Shown here piece after piece: positions 1 through 12,100 of a DNA stretch of 64,000 bases (position 1 is its first letter; every line of letters starts with the position of its first letter). The DNA lies in NCBI GenBank assembly GCA_963921425.1, contig OY992832.1:17892835-17956834 (forward strand), written 5' to 3'. The DNA comes from Dryas octopetala. Lineage: Eukaryota; Streptophyta; Magnoliopsida; Rosales; Rosaceae. The notes under the pieces were generated by a model. It was given only the letters and a program-made list of their open reading frames with translations. It made no database searches and was not told where the DNA came from. The translations under genes were made by a program, and so were the position numbers.

Positions 1-2222
1 ACTTGAGAATTTCAGTTCGTTACTCGAGGGATTTTAAAAGTTTATACCCTTAGTGCATTCAAATTGTACCTATTGACATTTCAAGTCATGTTTTGACGCT
101 TCCTAAGTCATACCCTAGAGTTTTTCATGTTGTTCCTTAGAGCATCCCGAGTCGTTCGTTGAAAAATTTCAGTTCGTAACTCGAGTGATTTTAAATGTTT
201 ACACCCCTAGTGCATTTCAAATTGTATCCAGTGATATTCCAAGTGATGTATTTACCCTTCCAAAGTCATACCTTAAAGTTTCTCAAGTCGTTCCTTAGGG
301 CATCTCTAGTTGTTCTTTAGAGCATCTCAAGTAGTTCGTTGAAAGTTTCAGTTCGTAACTCGAGAGATTTTAAATGCTTATACTCTTGTTGCATTTAAAG
401 TTGTACCTAGTGACATCCCAAGTCATGTGTTGACGCTTTTAAAGTCATACCTTATTATTTTTCAAGTCGTTCATTTGGGCATCTCCAATCATTCCTTAGG
501 GCATCCCAAATTCTTCCTTAAGATTTTCACTTCATAACTCGAGAGACTTTAAATTTTTAAATCCTTAGTACATTTCAAATTGTATCTAGTGACATCCAAG
601 TCATGTCTTGACACTTCTAAAGTCATACCTTAGAGTTTTTTAAGTCGTTCCTTAGGCGCATATCCAATCATTTCTTAGGGCATCGCAAGTTGTTACTTGA
701 GAATTTTAGTTCGTACCTCGAGAGATTTTAAATGTTTATACTATTGGTGCATTTCAAATTGTATCTAGTAACATCTCAAGTCATGTTTTGACACTTCTTA
801 TGTTATACCCTAGAGTTTCTCAAGTCATTACTTAGGAAATTTCAAGTTGTTTCTTAGAGCATCAGAAGTCGTTACTTGAGAATTTTAGTTCGTAATTCGA
901 GAGATTTTAAATATTTCTACCTATGGTGAATTTCATATAGTACTTTGTAACATCCTAAGTCATGTCTTAACGTTTCCCAAGGCATACCTTAGAGTTTCTC
1001 AAGTCGTTCTTGAGGCGCATCTTCAATCGTTTCTTAGGACATTCCAAGTTGTTACTTAAGAATTTTAGTTCGTAACTTGAGAGATTTTAAATATTTATAC
1101 CTTTGGTGCATTTGAAATTGTACTTAGTGACATCTCAAGTCATGTTTTGATGCTTCTCAAGTCATACCCTAGAGTTTCTCAAGTTGTTACTTAGGGCATC
1201 CCAAGTCGTTCTTTAAGAATTTTAATTCGTAACTCGAGAGATTTTAAATATTTATGCCCATGTTGAATTTCATATTGTATGTTGTAACATCTCAAGTCAT
1301 GTCTTGACGTTTCTCAAGTCCTACCTTAGAGTTTCTCAAGTCGTTCCTTTGGGCATCTTTAGTCGTTCCTTTAGAATTTTAGTTCCTAACTCGAGAGATT
1401 TTAAATTTTTAAACTCTTGGTGCATTTCAAATTATATCTAGTGACATCCCAAGTCATGTCTTGATGTTTTCAAAGTTATACCTTAAAGTTTCTCAAGTCG
1501 TTCCTTTGGACATCTTCAGTTGTTCATTATGGCATCTCAAATCATTACTTGAGAATTTCAGCTCGTTACTCGAGGGATTTTAAAAGTTTATACCCTTGAT
1601 GCATTCAAATTGTAGCTATTGACATTTCAAGTCATGTTTTGACACTTCCCAAGTCATACCCTAGAGTTTCATTCGTTCCTTAGAGCATTTTCAGTCGTTC
1701 CTTAGAGCATCTCAAGTCGTTCGTTGAAAATTTCAGTTCGTAACTCGAGTGATTTTAAATGTTTACACTCTTGGTGTATTTCTAATTGTATCCAGTGACA
1801 TTTCAAGTGATGTATTTACCCTTCCAAAGTCAAAACTTAAAGTCTCTCAAGTCGTTCTTTAGAGCATCCCAAGTCGTTCTTTAGAGCATTCCAAGTTGTT
1901 CGTTGAAAATTTCAGTTCGTAACTCGAGAGATTTTAACTGTTTATACTCTTGGTGCATTTCAAATTGTACCTAGTGACATTCCAAGTCATGTCTTGATGC
2001 TTCCCAAGTTATACTATATAGTTTCTCAAGTCGTTCTTTAGAGCATCTACAGTCGTTTTTTCAGATATCTTAAGTCGTTCGTTGAGAATTTCAGTTCGTA
2101 ACTCGAGGAATTTAAAATGTTTATACCCTTGGTGCATTTCAAATTGTATATAGTGACATCCAAAATCATTTTTTAACGCTTCCAAAGTTATACCTTATAG
2201 TTTCTTAAGTCGTTCCTTAAGG
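1..2222. repeat. Tandem satellite array with 157/179-bp monomers in higher-order arrangement
   Basis: About 12.5 monomers are anchored by the phrase CAGTTCGTAACTCGAG. Anchors fall near 13, 170, 349, 529, 707, 886, 1066, 1223, 1380, 1559, 1733, 1913 and 2091. Spacing is either about 157 or about 179 bp. The 22-bp difference is one extra copy of an internal sub-repeat of the type GTTCCTTAGGGCATCTCAAG. The array begins before the window and ends abruptly near 2222. Monomers that are nine apart resemble each other more than their neighbours do: the first and tenth are nearly the same, and the second and eleventh share GTGATGTATTTACCCTTCC. This gives a higher-order period near 1.55 kb. No coding potential is seen. 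Whether it is centromeric, pericentromeric or a local array cannot be told from the sequence. Confidence 0.93.
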
Positions 2223-2696
2223 AGAAGTTATTGTGACTGGAACACCAATGTGATGGGGTGACCAATCTATTAGAATTATAACATGTGTATAATAATTTTT
2301 ATTATTCATGATAGTTTTGTTTTTATTCAAGGAGGAAGGATCGTTTGAGGAAACTTAGGTTTATAGGCAATTTTATGATCTTTCCAATCAGGCTACCCCA
2401 TCAACTGGCCCTTTAGGATGGTTTAGTAATAGTTAGTAATATACAAAACAATAAATGATGTGTTCAGTGTTATAAGGTCCATCTATTTTCATTTTTTTTT
2501 TTAAAGTCCATCAATTATTTCAAGATGTTAAACCAATCCACATTATAAAATTAGTGGTTGTGTTTTACACGGCCGAGTGCTCAACCCCCTTAGTGAGAGC
2601 TGATCGTTTTTTTTTTTTTTTTTTTGTATAGACCAAATAGTTTCAATGCTTGACAATCATTAACTAACAAAATTAGAGTGGATGTGATTCAAAATG

Positions 2697-3972
2697 ATTG
2701 TCCTTTTATATTTTGTGATGGGTTATTCATTTTTTTCACATGTATACAAGGAATTAAATTTCGTTTTTTTAGGGTGTCGAAATCGAAACACATGTTTAAT
2801 AATTTTTCGGGAAGATTTTGCCGAAATTTTTGAAATTTTTGAAATTTTGGCGAAATTTATCGAAATTATCGAAATTTTCATATTTTCTCCAACTTCAGAA
2901 ATTCACCAAAAATAGCTCGAGACTCCAAATAATTCACCGAAAAATTATACGGACTCGTATTTATGAGTATTAATTTCCTATAACCTCAAAATAGTCAAAT
3001 TGCTTTCAAAAAAATTATGAAAAATCCTACTCTTATAATTTAATTTTGAAAAAAATAATAATCGTCAAATTCTTGAATTTTCATTTTCTAAAATTCATTT
3101 CCACACAACTAAGCTCTAGAATCACAACCAAAGGTCTAAATTAGTTAAAATAAATTTAAAGAAATTTCTAATTCCTTTAAACAAACCTTAAAACAAATTA
3201 AAAAAATTTAAGTAACAAAATTATCATAAGCCAAAATTTGGGTTGTTACACTTAGTGAAGACAAAGCTTGGCTAAATAAGAGACACGGGAAAAAAGGAAG
3301 GAAAGATAAAAAATAAAAAAAGGCTGAAGAGTGAGGCACGAGGAAAAAAAGTAAGGAAAGAAAAAAAAAATGAGGGGGGGTTTGGAGCCTTTGGGCAATT
3401 GGAAAAAAAAAAAAAAAGTTTGAGATTTCTTTTAGTTATTTTAAACCTTAAACTTTAATACATTTCTATATAAAAAAATAATTAAAAGTATCATAAAGGG
3501 CTTAAAACCTAATATTCTAAAAAATATAAAGTATATAGGGTTTAATGTATAGATTATAGAGTATCAATAGTATTAGGGTATATAGAATATATAGAGTATT
3601 AGGGTTTAGATTTTAGATTTTAGTGTATAATTAAATTATACAGTATAAAAAATATACTAATTTTGTTTATTAATTATACTAATTTTATTTAACAGTATTT
3701 GCTCCAGCGCGCATTATATTCACCTTATATCACATGAAACCTACTATATAATTTGATTTCTTCAATGTTTTTTATCAATTTAGTAGATAATATGTTAAAT
3801 AAACATATGGTAAAGTTTCATTCAAAATTTTCATATTTTGATAGCAATTTCCGTCATTTCCATCTAATTTCTGTCGAAATTTAAAAATCTTCGAAATTTC
3901 CGTCGAAATTTCCTCGAAACCCGAAATTTTATTCCTTGCATGTATATGAAACAAAAATACAAAAGACATTTG
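2697..3972. mobile_element. Candidate non-autonomous element with long imperfect terminal inverted repeats
   Basis: The left arm near 2697-2890 and the reverse complement of the right arm near 3820-3972 match imperfectly. Both read TGTC(C/T)TTT..TATTTT, then TTCA.AT...CAAGGAAT.AAATTTCG, followed by many GAAATTT motifs spaced by short gaps. The interior is AT-rich and non-coding. I could not define a clean target-site duplication, so the superfamily is open. The GAAATTTCG-rich arms could also be two degenerate fragments of a bigger family inserted in opposite directions. Confidence 0.45.
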
Positions 3973-4269
3973 TGTAAATATAATTTTTATACGATTTTAG
4001 GATTGAAACTATCCAATAGTTTCTAAGGCTGTAAACCTTTAAACATTTTCAATGTTGTTTTCTAGAATAGAAAAAAAGACGCCAAACGTTCGGCTGATTA
4101 AACAATAAGCCAAGTTATATTATCAATTTGTGTGTGGATCGTTTAGTGTTGAGTGATCTTCATTTGTACGCGCCCTCTTTAACCGCAAACAACCCTATAG
4201 AATATATGGGTCTCCTAAGTTAAGGCATGCTCGTGTAGCACATCTTTGACTCCTAAGTTTTGACGGATT

Positions 4270-4471
4270 CACTTTTTTGTTATTAGGTATAAATCTTTAA
4301 TCATTAGATTTGTTTGTATGTTATACACTATTCATACCATGGAAGAACTCATGAGTGAGATTGTAAGAGGCACTTTTTTGTTATTAGGTATAAATCTTTC
4401 ATCATTAGATTTGTTTGTATGTTATACACTATTCATACCATGGAAGAACTCATGAGTGAGATTGTAAGAGG
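4270..4471. repeat. Nearly perfect 101-bp tandem duplication
   Basis: Units 4270-4370 and 4371-4471 are identical except for one base (CTTTAATC versus CTTTCATC). Each contains CATACCATGGAAGAACTCAT. The near-identity points to a recent slippage or unequal exchange. It lies about 390 bp beyond the FHY stop codon. Confidence 0.95.
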
Positions 4472-4857
4472 CAGCGTGGTCACGGGAGAAGCAGCATTTT
4501 TCCAATAACATGCAATCTACAACAAATAATTCACAAAGAAAGGGTTACAAGTATTCTAGTGCTAAGTCTGGTAGCACTCTAACACAAGCAAAATCTATCT
4601 TGTGGAATGTAACTGAGATGTGTATGTATGAGTATGACCATTATGACATGACTCATAATTTATAATACAACAAAATGAATATATGGTTCAAGGCACTGTA
4701 TAGTCTGTATTACACCCATTACGTTCATGAGACTGGCATAGAGTCTCTTCAAAATGAAAGAATATTACTGTCACAATAATGAGTGTACAACAACTTCAAA
4801 TACTGTTGTAGCCAATGAGGTAGAAAAAGTAGACTTCAGGAAATTCCTGAGACATCC

Positions 4858-7800
4858 TTATGTAGAACTTATAAGATATGGGTCATCCTTGAATTTTGAG
4901 TACATTGGAAGATCAAGAGCTTCTTCTGCAATTCTTCTGTCATCATGAATCTTTGCTATCAGGCTCTCCAGTGATGGGAAATTGGCCTGTTTTCCACACA
5001 CAAACATTAGCAAAATCGGAATTAACAGGACGAGGAGCAATGGATATTTCACAGACGAGATTGACCAATTTTAACCATACCTCAGGCCGTATGTAGCCGA
5101 CTATAATAAGATGCAATTCCTCCCCATAGAAATCCTCAACAAAGTCATGAAGCAGCCATGGCTCCTGCATTACAAACTAAACTTAGCAGAAAGAAGAAAA
5201 TTACTTGTAAAGGCTACCTTATGTGTCTTGAAACACTCACTATAGTCTTTTCGGTGTTGTTGAAGTAAGGATTCCAACCAATACTCATGACCATTTTAAA
5301 GACACCTCGGTTTGATAATCCAGCCCAACCAAAATATACACCCGAGGGATGTTCTGAAAGGAGAGGTGCATATTGTTCGGTGGATAAATTAGCTGGAGAA
5401 AAGATGTAGTCCACTTGTTAGGATAACAAAATGAAATGATTTATCGAACATAACTGGAAGAGAAACAACTAATCATAAGCAACAAACAAATAATCTCAAG
5501 TTCAGTCAAGCAAAGTGGGACCTAACGCAAGGACATCAGGAGCATGCACAGTATTAGCTACATATGAAATAAAGCTAAATGACTTGTATATATTATCTCA
5601 CACTAAGAACTGCGGTTATCACTGTTTCATCCAAAGACTTATAGAGTTCAATAAAGATTCTAACTGAATAGCTTTATTCCGACAAACCTGTAGGGATCCC
5701 AAGTACTTTTGAGCCCCGACCAAATCCTTTAATGACAGGACCACCAATGTTCCATGGTTCTATTGGTAAAGTATTTTTTATCCCTGCAACAACAAATCAA
5801 TGGTACTAATGAAAATGGCTTATGCAGAAAGAAACCAGTCACACATGATTGAAACAAAGAGAGATCCTAGCGTTTACAATCTTCGAAAGGAGGAAGGCCC
5901 CACTTTTCAGGTCTCAAATCAAGTAGAGAGTTGATCACCTCATCTGCTGAAGTATAAAGATGGGATTGCTTTGGGAGGGAGGGTACAGCAACCACCTCCA
6001 TTCCAGCAGCCTTACCAGCTGTAACACCTGGTCTGACAAAACCCAATACAGAAATGTTCAATGAAGAAATTCAATTAATTTAATTTACTTCCAGGGGAGG
6101 TGTTGGGTCGCTACAGAACCAGTTTTTAAATTCATGGTAAAAATGCTCATGAAGAAGAGCACATGAATATCTGTTTGTAGTTATTTGCCATCTAAATTGA
6201 AATTAATAATCTTAATAATATAACTTAAATTCCAATATAAAAAATGCCAATCCTTATGAGTGTTAATTTGCATATAAATTGTTTGAGGAAGGATTGCATA
6301 TAAAATAGAACAAAAAAGCAGAAACCCAGGTTTTCATTCAAGTTATAGATTCATTCTTGTACTGAAGTTTTAAATTAACCAAGGTTACGTAAAGAACATA
6401 AACAAAAACTACGGCACTCAAACAAAAAATGTTTCTCTAGTTTTTTATCTGGATACTTTAATAAATAACAAACTTGAATCTGTAAAAAAATCAAAGTAAG
6501 GCTACTTACAGAGAATCTTCAATGACAAGGCAGCTGGAAGGTTCAATGTTTAGCCTTTTAGCAGCTTCAAGGAATCTACAATGTAAAACCATATTTCGAG
6601 TTTCAGAACATGTATATTTAATCCTTGATAGGAAATACTCAAAGAAGTTAAGACCAAACAACATGTTGTTGCATCTCACATTTCAGGAGATGGCTTCCCT
6701 GATCTTACTTCGTCACCACCAATGATGACAAAGAAGGATTCCTTCCAGCCTACATATAAAAATAATAAGCAAATAAGTAATTGGTTAGTGTGATAAAACA
6801 AATCATAACATCCCCAATGCATGTCATAGTAAACAAGTTTCCATCTAAGACAAATGAGCAAATTGTTTCTGAAGAAGTATACCCTGATGAAAAGAAATTT
6901 TGGTTTCTATGTTTTCCCTTGGAGAGTTTGAAGCCAATGCCAATGGCACTCTATGACCAGTCAAATGTTTAATTAACCGATTGGCACCTGGAAGTGCTTT
7001 GATGTTGCACCACCTAGAGTGACAATTTTCAAAAGCCAATCAACAGTATGCCATAAAAGTAAGGCCTGAACACATAAAAGTGAGTGAATAATTTGCGCTG
7101 ATTATTATTATTTGGAAGTACGCTAAAAAACACATGCTGTAGCTCCATTTAGTCAAGTACAAATATGTACACACACCTAAATGTGCACTTATAGAAAAAG
7201 TCTTTAAGTAACACATTTGACATAATTCTTTGATATATTGACCATAATTACATGGTTTGATAGATTGGCTCTAACACTACGGAAATTCTTTTCACTGCAA
7301 TGGCAGGGTTGCTTTTAAGATCAGAATCAAGAAAAGAAGGAATTACTTTACACAAGAAACACGACTGCCTAACTTGAGGAAAAAAAACCCATTTCGAGAA
7401 ACTGCTAAAAGAGAAGTGAGCAAATTCTGATTCATATATATTTATAGACATATAAGTAAGTGCAGTAGTTAATTACTGATGGGAGAACATTGGGGTAATC
7501 TCTGAAAGTAATTCACTCGTTGTGCAAGATAGCCCATAATCTTCTACAACTGAAGTTGCAGCTTCCAGTGGTGTTTTTCCAACTATTTTTTGAACTTCCC
7601 GCCCATCCCATTGCTTTCCATACTTGCCCAAATAAACTCTTAAAACATTAGTTACAATGCCATCTGTGATTAAATTAAGAATAAGAGGAGTCACTAACAC
7701 TAGTAGAAAGCAAACAGCTGCTTATAAGAAAAGTAGCATCCAGCATAGGAGGAAAAAATGCAACATCAGTCCATTACCGCAGATCAAATAAAAATGAAGT

Positions 7801-7917
7801 CAAAAGTAAAATTTAAAAAGCTACCCAGAGTATAAGCTGACCTGTGTTAAGTAGTGTACCATCCAAATCAAGGATAACACATGACACTAATTTCTTTAAA
7901 GGCTCTGTGATTGACAT
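4858..7917 (-). CDS. FHY: Bifunctional FMN hydrolase / riboflavin kinase (FMN/FHy)
   Basis: This enzyme makes FMN from riboflavin and ATP and also dephosphorylates FMN. Ten exons on the minus strand: 7917-7842, 7663-7477, 7013-6883, 6749-6680, 6575-6510, 6032-5878, 5783-5688, 5392-5241, 5164-5081, 4986-4858. All introns are GT-AG and phases agree, giving 381 residues, close to the Arabidopsis protein as I recall it. The N-terminal HAD phosphatase domain (about 12-225) shows DLDGT at 17-21, ALASNS, GKPSPE and VIEDSLPG. The C-terminal riboflavin kinase domain (about 233-372) shows GGPVIKGFGRGS and the PTAN motif at 259-262. The start at 7917 matches the family start (MS....LKKL.SC). An in-frame ATG at 7929 would add four residues, and an out-of-frame ATG at 7933 opens a 21-codon overlapping uORF. 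Function rests on family knowledge; the gene looks intact. Confidence 0.95.
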
Positions 7918-8781
7918 CTTCACAACCATGCATAAATCTCACAGTTAGGATTACACTCCGATCAATGGAATATATCTGAAACAAAGAAACAGATTTTTCA
8001 ATTCAATGACTGAATTTGAAAAAAATTATCCAAATCTATTACCCAAATCTCACAGTCAAATACAAATTGATTAACCAATTATTAACATCAATATTTGACT
8101 TTCTCTAACCGTCTTATATTGAACCAAACATCCCACAACTCATTTCAACAATGCTCTATGTTAAAGCATACCTTGTTGCTAATAACTATTGGAGAATTCA
8201 AACTAAGTCCTTACAATATTAATTTCTAACATTCTTGAGTAAATATCAATTTCATAATTCACTGACTGTCAGCAAACAAAGATACAAAACCAAACCAAAG
8301 CAAATTTATTTTCATACATTTTCTTAGTAAATTACTCAAAGTAAAACAAAAGAAACAATCTTCAGACCAAAATTGAAACAGGGTAGGAACCTGTTTTGTG
8401 AGAAAGCAGTGGACTCACAGAGAGGTTCGTTAAAATTGTTCAATTACTTGGGCTCAGTTTGGAAGTGTTTATCCGTTATACAAAACATGGTATCACCGAG
8501 CTAAAAAGAAGACCAAGAAGAAGAAAAGGGTGTAGTTTCATTTTACCTATGCTTCCTCCTCAATTGCCTGCTACTTTCTTTACTGCCCAAAACAACTGAG
8601 AATCAGAGAGTCGGAGATGAAGAAGATTGGCTTCTGAGACTCAGAAAACAAGACGCGCGCCTGTGTGTGTTAGCGTTGGGTAGTGACGTGGCGTAGTATT
8701 GCCCAATGAACTTGGCAGAGGAACTTAGCACAGAAACATAATTAGTACAAATATTTATAGTAACCATTAATCAACAACCAA
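7918..8781 (-). promoter_or_regulatory. FHY 5' leader with probable UTR intron, and promoter
   Basis: Reading the minus strand, a good acceptor (TTTGTTTCAG) lies about 60 bp above the FHY start. A good donor (GCATAG|GTAAAA) lies near 8547. This suggests a roughly 570-bp intron in the 5' UTR and a first leader exon around 8548-8640. The intergenic gap to the tRNA-Asp gene is then only about 140 bp. The placement is inferred from splice-site quality, without transcript evidence. Confidence 0.45.
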
Positions 8782-8853
8782 GTCGTTGTAGTATAGTGGT
8801 AAGTATTCCCGCCTGTCACGCGGGTGACCCGGGTTCGATCCCCGGCAACGGCG
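8782..8853 (+). tRNA. trnD-GUC: tRNA-Asp (anticodon GUC)
   Basis: The 72-bp gene folds as a standard cloverleaf. Acceptor GTCGTTG pairs with CAACGGC, with one G-U pair, and the discriminator base is G. The D-arm region TAGTATAGTGGTAAGTA carries the A box, the anticodon loop is CTGTCAC, and the T arm is CCGGGTTCGATCCCCGG (B box). It has no intron and no encoded CCA, as expected for a nuclear tRNA. A T run follows at 8858-8862, a likely Pol III stop. It sits between the divergent FHY and APC4 genes. Confidence 0.97.
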
Positions 8854-9113
8854 ATTAATTTTTATACGCATTTTGATTTATTTTTTATTTTTTGGTTTTC
8901 AAGAAGCATAAACCCAAAAAACCAAAAGAAAGCCCGCCTCAATTTTAATCTTCGCTCTCACATCTCCCTCTTCACTCTTTCAGTGTTCACCACTCACTCA
9001 CTCACATTGATCAGCGATCGGTTATCATCTTCTTCTTCTTCTGCTTTAACGACGCCGTCCTTGCTCACACTCACTCTGGTGCTAGTAGGGTTTAAGGTTT
9101 TAGCGATTCAGCC

Positions 9114-12100
9114 ATGGAAACCGACGAAGCCCAGCGTGTGCTTCCCTTCCAGCTTCAGTTCGACAAGCCAGTTGCTTCTCAGGTCTAGGATTTACAATTT
9201 TGAGTTTTCAATGGCAAGTTAAAATTTGAGTGGCGCGAAATGGATTACAATTTTCAGTTTTTTCAATGGCAGATAAAAATTGCAGAGTGGAACCCTGAGA
9301 AGGATTTACTAGCTATGGTCACCGAGGACTCCAAGATTTTGCTCCACCGTTTCAATTGGCAGAGGTTGTGGACCATCTCACCCGGTATATATCTCTCTCT
9401 CTCTCACTTTGTGTTTTTCTGGCCTTGAGTGCTTTGATTGTGAACTTAGTACTTTTTGTTTTGCCTTTTAAATTTTCTCTAGGAAAGAGCATAGCATCCT
9501 TGTGTTGGCGTCCTGATGGTAAAGCAATTGCCGTTGGGCTCGAAGATGGAACGGTTTCATTGCATGATGTTGAAGTGAGTAGCGTTGATTTTTCAGTAAA
9601 ACATATTATTCTTACTAATTGGTTAGTGTAAGTTTGTGATGAACTTATAAATACAAGCAGTAGTGCAAAAATTTACCATCCCCATTATATTGTGCTGGAG
9701 ATACATCCTATATGCTATAGTTGCTCCCTTTTCTAGTTTTCTTTGAATAAAATTTGGTTACACACTAAAAATAGTGCATATATGATAGTGAATCCATGGC
9801 TACTTAATTTATGTTTTTCTAATCCTTTTTGTTTTTTTAATGCAAGGCAGAATGGAAAGTTGATGAGAAGCTTAAAATCCCATACAGTTGCTGTTGTTTC
9901 TCTTAACTGGGAGGAGGAGGATGGACATATGACTAGAGTATGCTGTCATTTATCTAATTGTAGGCCATGTAAAAATTTCCATCTTAATGGATGAAATCAC
10001 TTTGTTTTTACAAGAAAGGATATTGAATGTGTCTATTGGAGATAACATATTAATCTAATTCTGTTTCTAATAAAAATTTTGAGTTACTTATTATGGAAGT
10101 TTTCCGAAGTCATCCTTGTTAATATTTCTTTTTCTTTCCCCTCTAAATTTGGGGGAAAGTGGGGCGGGGGTTAGTTTCTCTCTTTGAGTGGTAATGTATG
10201 CTCTCATTTCAATCCACTTCTCAAAAATTGATTTCAGGATGAGTATGGTAGCATATCAACATATGAAGACCGTACTGCTCGTTTCTTTCCACCACCTCCA
10301 AGAGTTCCACGAATGCCTGGACTGGTATCTGGAGATACCAGCTTCATGGATGATAGTGAAGATTCGTGTCAAGAGCTGTCAAATTCTTCACAGCAACGTT
10401 TTAATATCCTCTGTACTGGAGACAAAGATGGATTCATTTGCTTTAGTATATTTGGGATTTTTCCAATAGGGAAAATTGTAAGTTGTAACTTCTGAACCAT
10501 TCTGAGAAAATGATGGGTTTGACGATGCTTAATTATGTGAAACTACTTATTTCAGTTTATGTTTGATGTGTCACTTAACTGCCTCTGTCATTTTGAATTT
10601 TTTGTACCTGCATATGTGCCAGAACATACACAAGTTTTGTATTCCCAGTCCACTTACGAATACACAAGCTGAGTGCAGACTTCTTAATGCATCTGTTTAC
10701 AAGGTACATTCATCCTTAATGTGGATGCTCTCCAATTTATGGATTATATTTAATGATATAAAGTTCATGATTGTTGGAATTTGTATGCTATATACTTGAA
10801 TTAAATTTACCAAAGCTGGTTCATGCTGAATTTTCTATGCATACCTATGAATGGGTATAGTCAGTTAAGTTGAAAAGGAAAATGCAAGGCCAAGTAACAT
10901 TCCAGAAGTGACAAAAATATGAATAGAATTAGGAATAAGTCCATATGGGATAACTTTTAGTCACTTAAGAGTGTTCCATAGTGCAGCAATTGTCAGGCTG
11001 CCCTTTTGCCTTCATTTATAGATAAGCAATAGCATTTTAAGCAAAATATGGATTTCATGTGAAAGCCACTCTTTGTGCTTTCAAGAGTTAAGTAACTAAT
11101 CAAAGAGCAGAGGAATGGATGGCAAAGTTACTGTCATGGTCTTGGAAGGCCCAGCTGTTGTAATTTTCAGTTATCCTAATGCCAGCATAATTGTTAACTT
11201 AATGATTTTTTTTAATGTCATATGCTTCAGTTTTTAACAGCTTCTCACGCGCTAACAGAAAACTAGTTTACCAGACCAAGCTGATGTTATTACTTGTTGC
11301 TGTCATTAGGTTGCTTTGTCAAAAGATCTTTGTCATTTGATCGTCATGTGTTCAGGAGAATTAATTGAAGATGGGGAAGAATCAGAAAACAGGCGAATGA
11401 CTCAACATGGTATGCATGGCTTACATTGCGTAGTGCTTGACACATCTATATTTTGGAAGAGGTAACTTTCCTATAGAACAGGATACCACAGTTTGTTCAA
11501 TAAATATTCTAATTTGTGTTTTCATATGGTTATATTATTAATTTCTCTCTATAATTCGCTTTCTCTTATCTTCTTTTCCACTGTTTAAATGATTACCAAT
11601 TGCTGCTCTAGATTTAAAGTTTTGGGCTCCGAGATGAGTTTAGATGTAGTTGATATAGTCATGCTATGTGCTGCACCCTGTTTAAATATGTTTTCTACTC
11701 AACTGTCGATTTCCCCTCGGAATTTAAAATATGGCTTGCCATCTTCTTTCTCATCGTAGGAAAAATGAGCTTCATCAAGTGGCTCAACAAGCTTCTAACA
11801 TTGAGGAATTGACGGAGGTTATTCGGGCATCACTTTCAGTTATGCATAAGCAGTGGTCTGACGCTATGCACACTTTTCATGAAAAGTTTGATTCCCTCTC
11901 TAATCTGATTGTTGACCATGGTAATTTCTGGATAACACTTAATCCTACTTTCTTGATTTAATTCTGGGTGGTTTATTTTTTCATTCATTCACTTCCTACC
12001 TTTTGTATATAGGACTTGACTCTAGTCCACAAGAGGAGTTTATGAGTCTCTTAGGTGGTGCAAGGACTAGTCCACCAGTTCATCAATTTCTAGTTAACTC

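Larger units (their letters stand above)
2223..4857. other. AT-rich intergenic region
   Basis: No supportable gene is present. It holds an inverted-repeat element (2697-3972), a 101-bp tandem duplication (4270-4471), T and A homopolymer runs (near 2608-2625, 3366 and 3400-3416), and the 3' flank of the FHY gene on the minus strand. Short ORFs near 2694 and 3775 are the two arms of the inverted-repeat element read through, not genes. Sequence near 2239-2290 (ACCAATCTATTAGAATTATA) resembles the arms of foldbacks seen at 34.5 kb and 60.9 kb and may be a MITE end. Confidence 0.7.

Noticed and set aside
1..2222. Regularly spaced repeats as a possible CRISPR array
   Set aside because: Repeats and intervening DNA are all homologous, units are 157-179 bp, and the context is a plant nuclear genome: it is a satellite.
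8824..9222. 132-codon plus-strand ORF
   Set aside because: It runs through the tRNA gene and the APC4 leader in a different frame from APC4; no domain.
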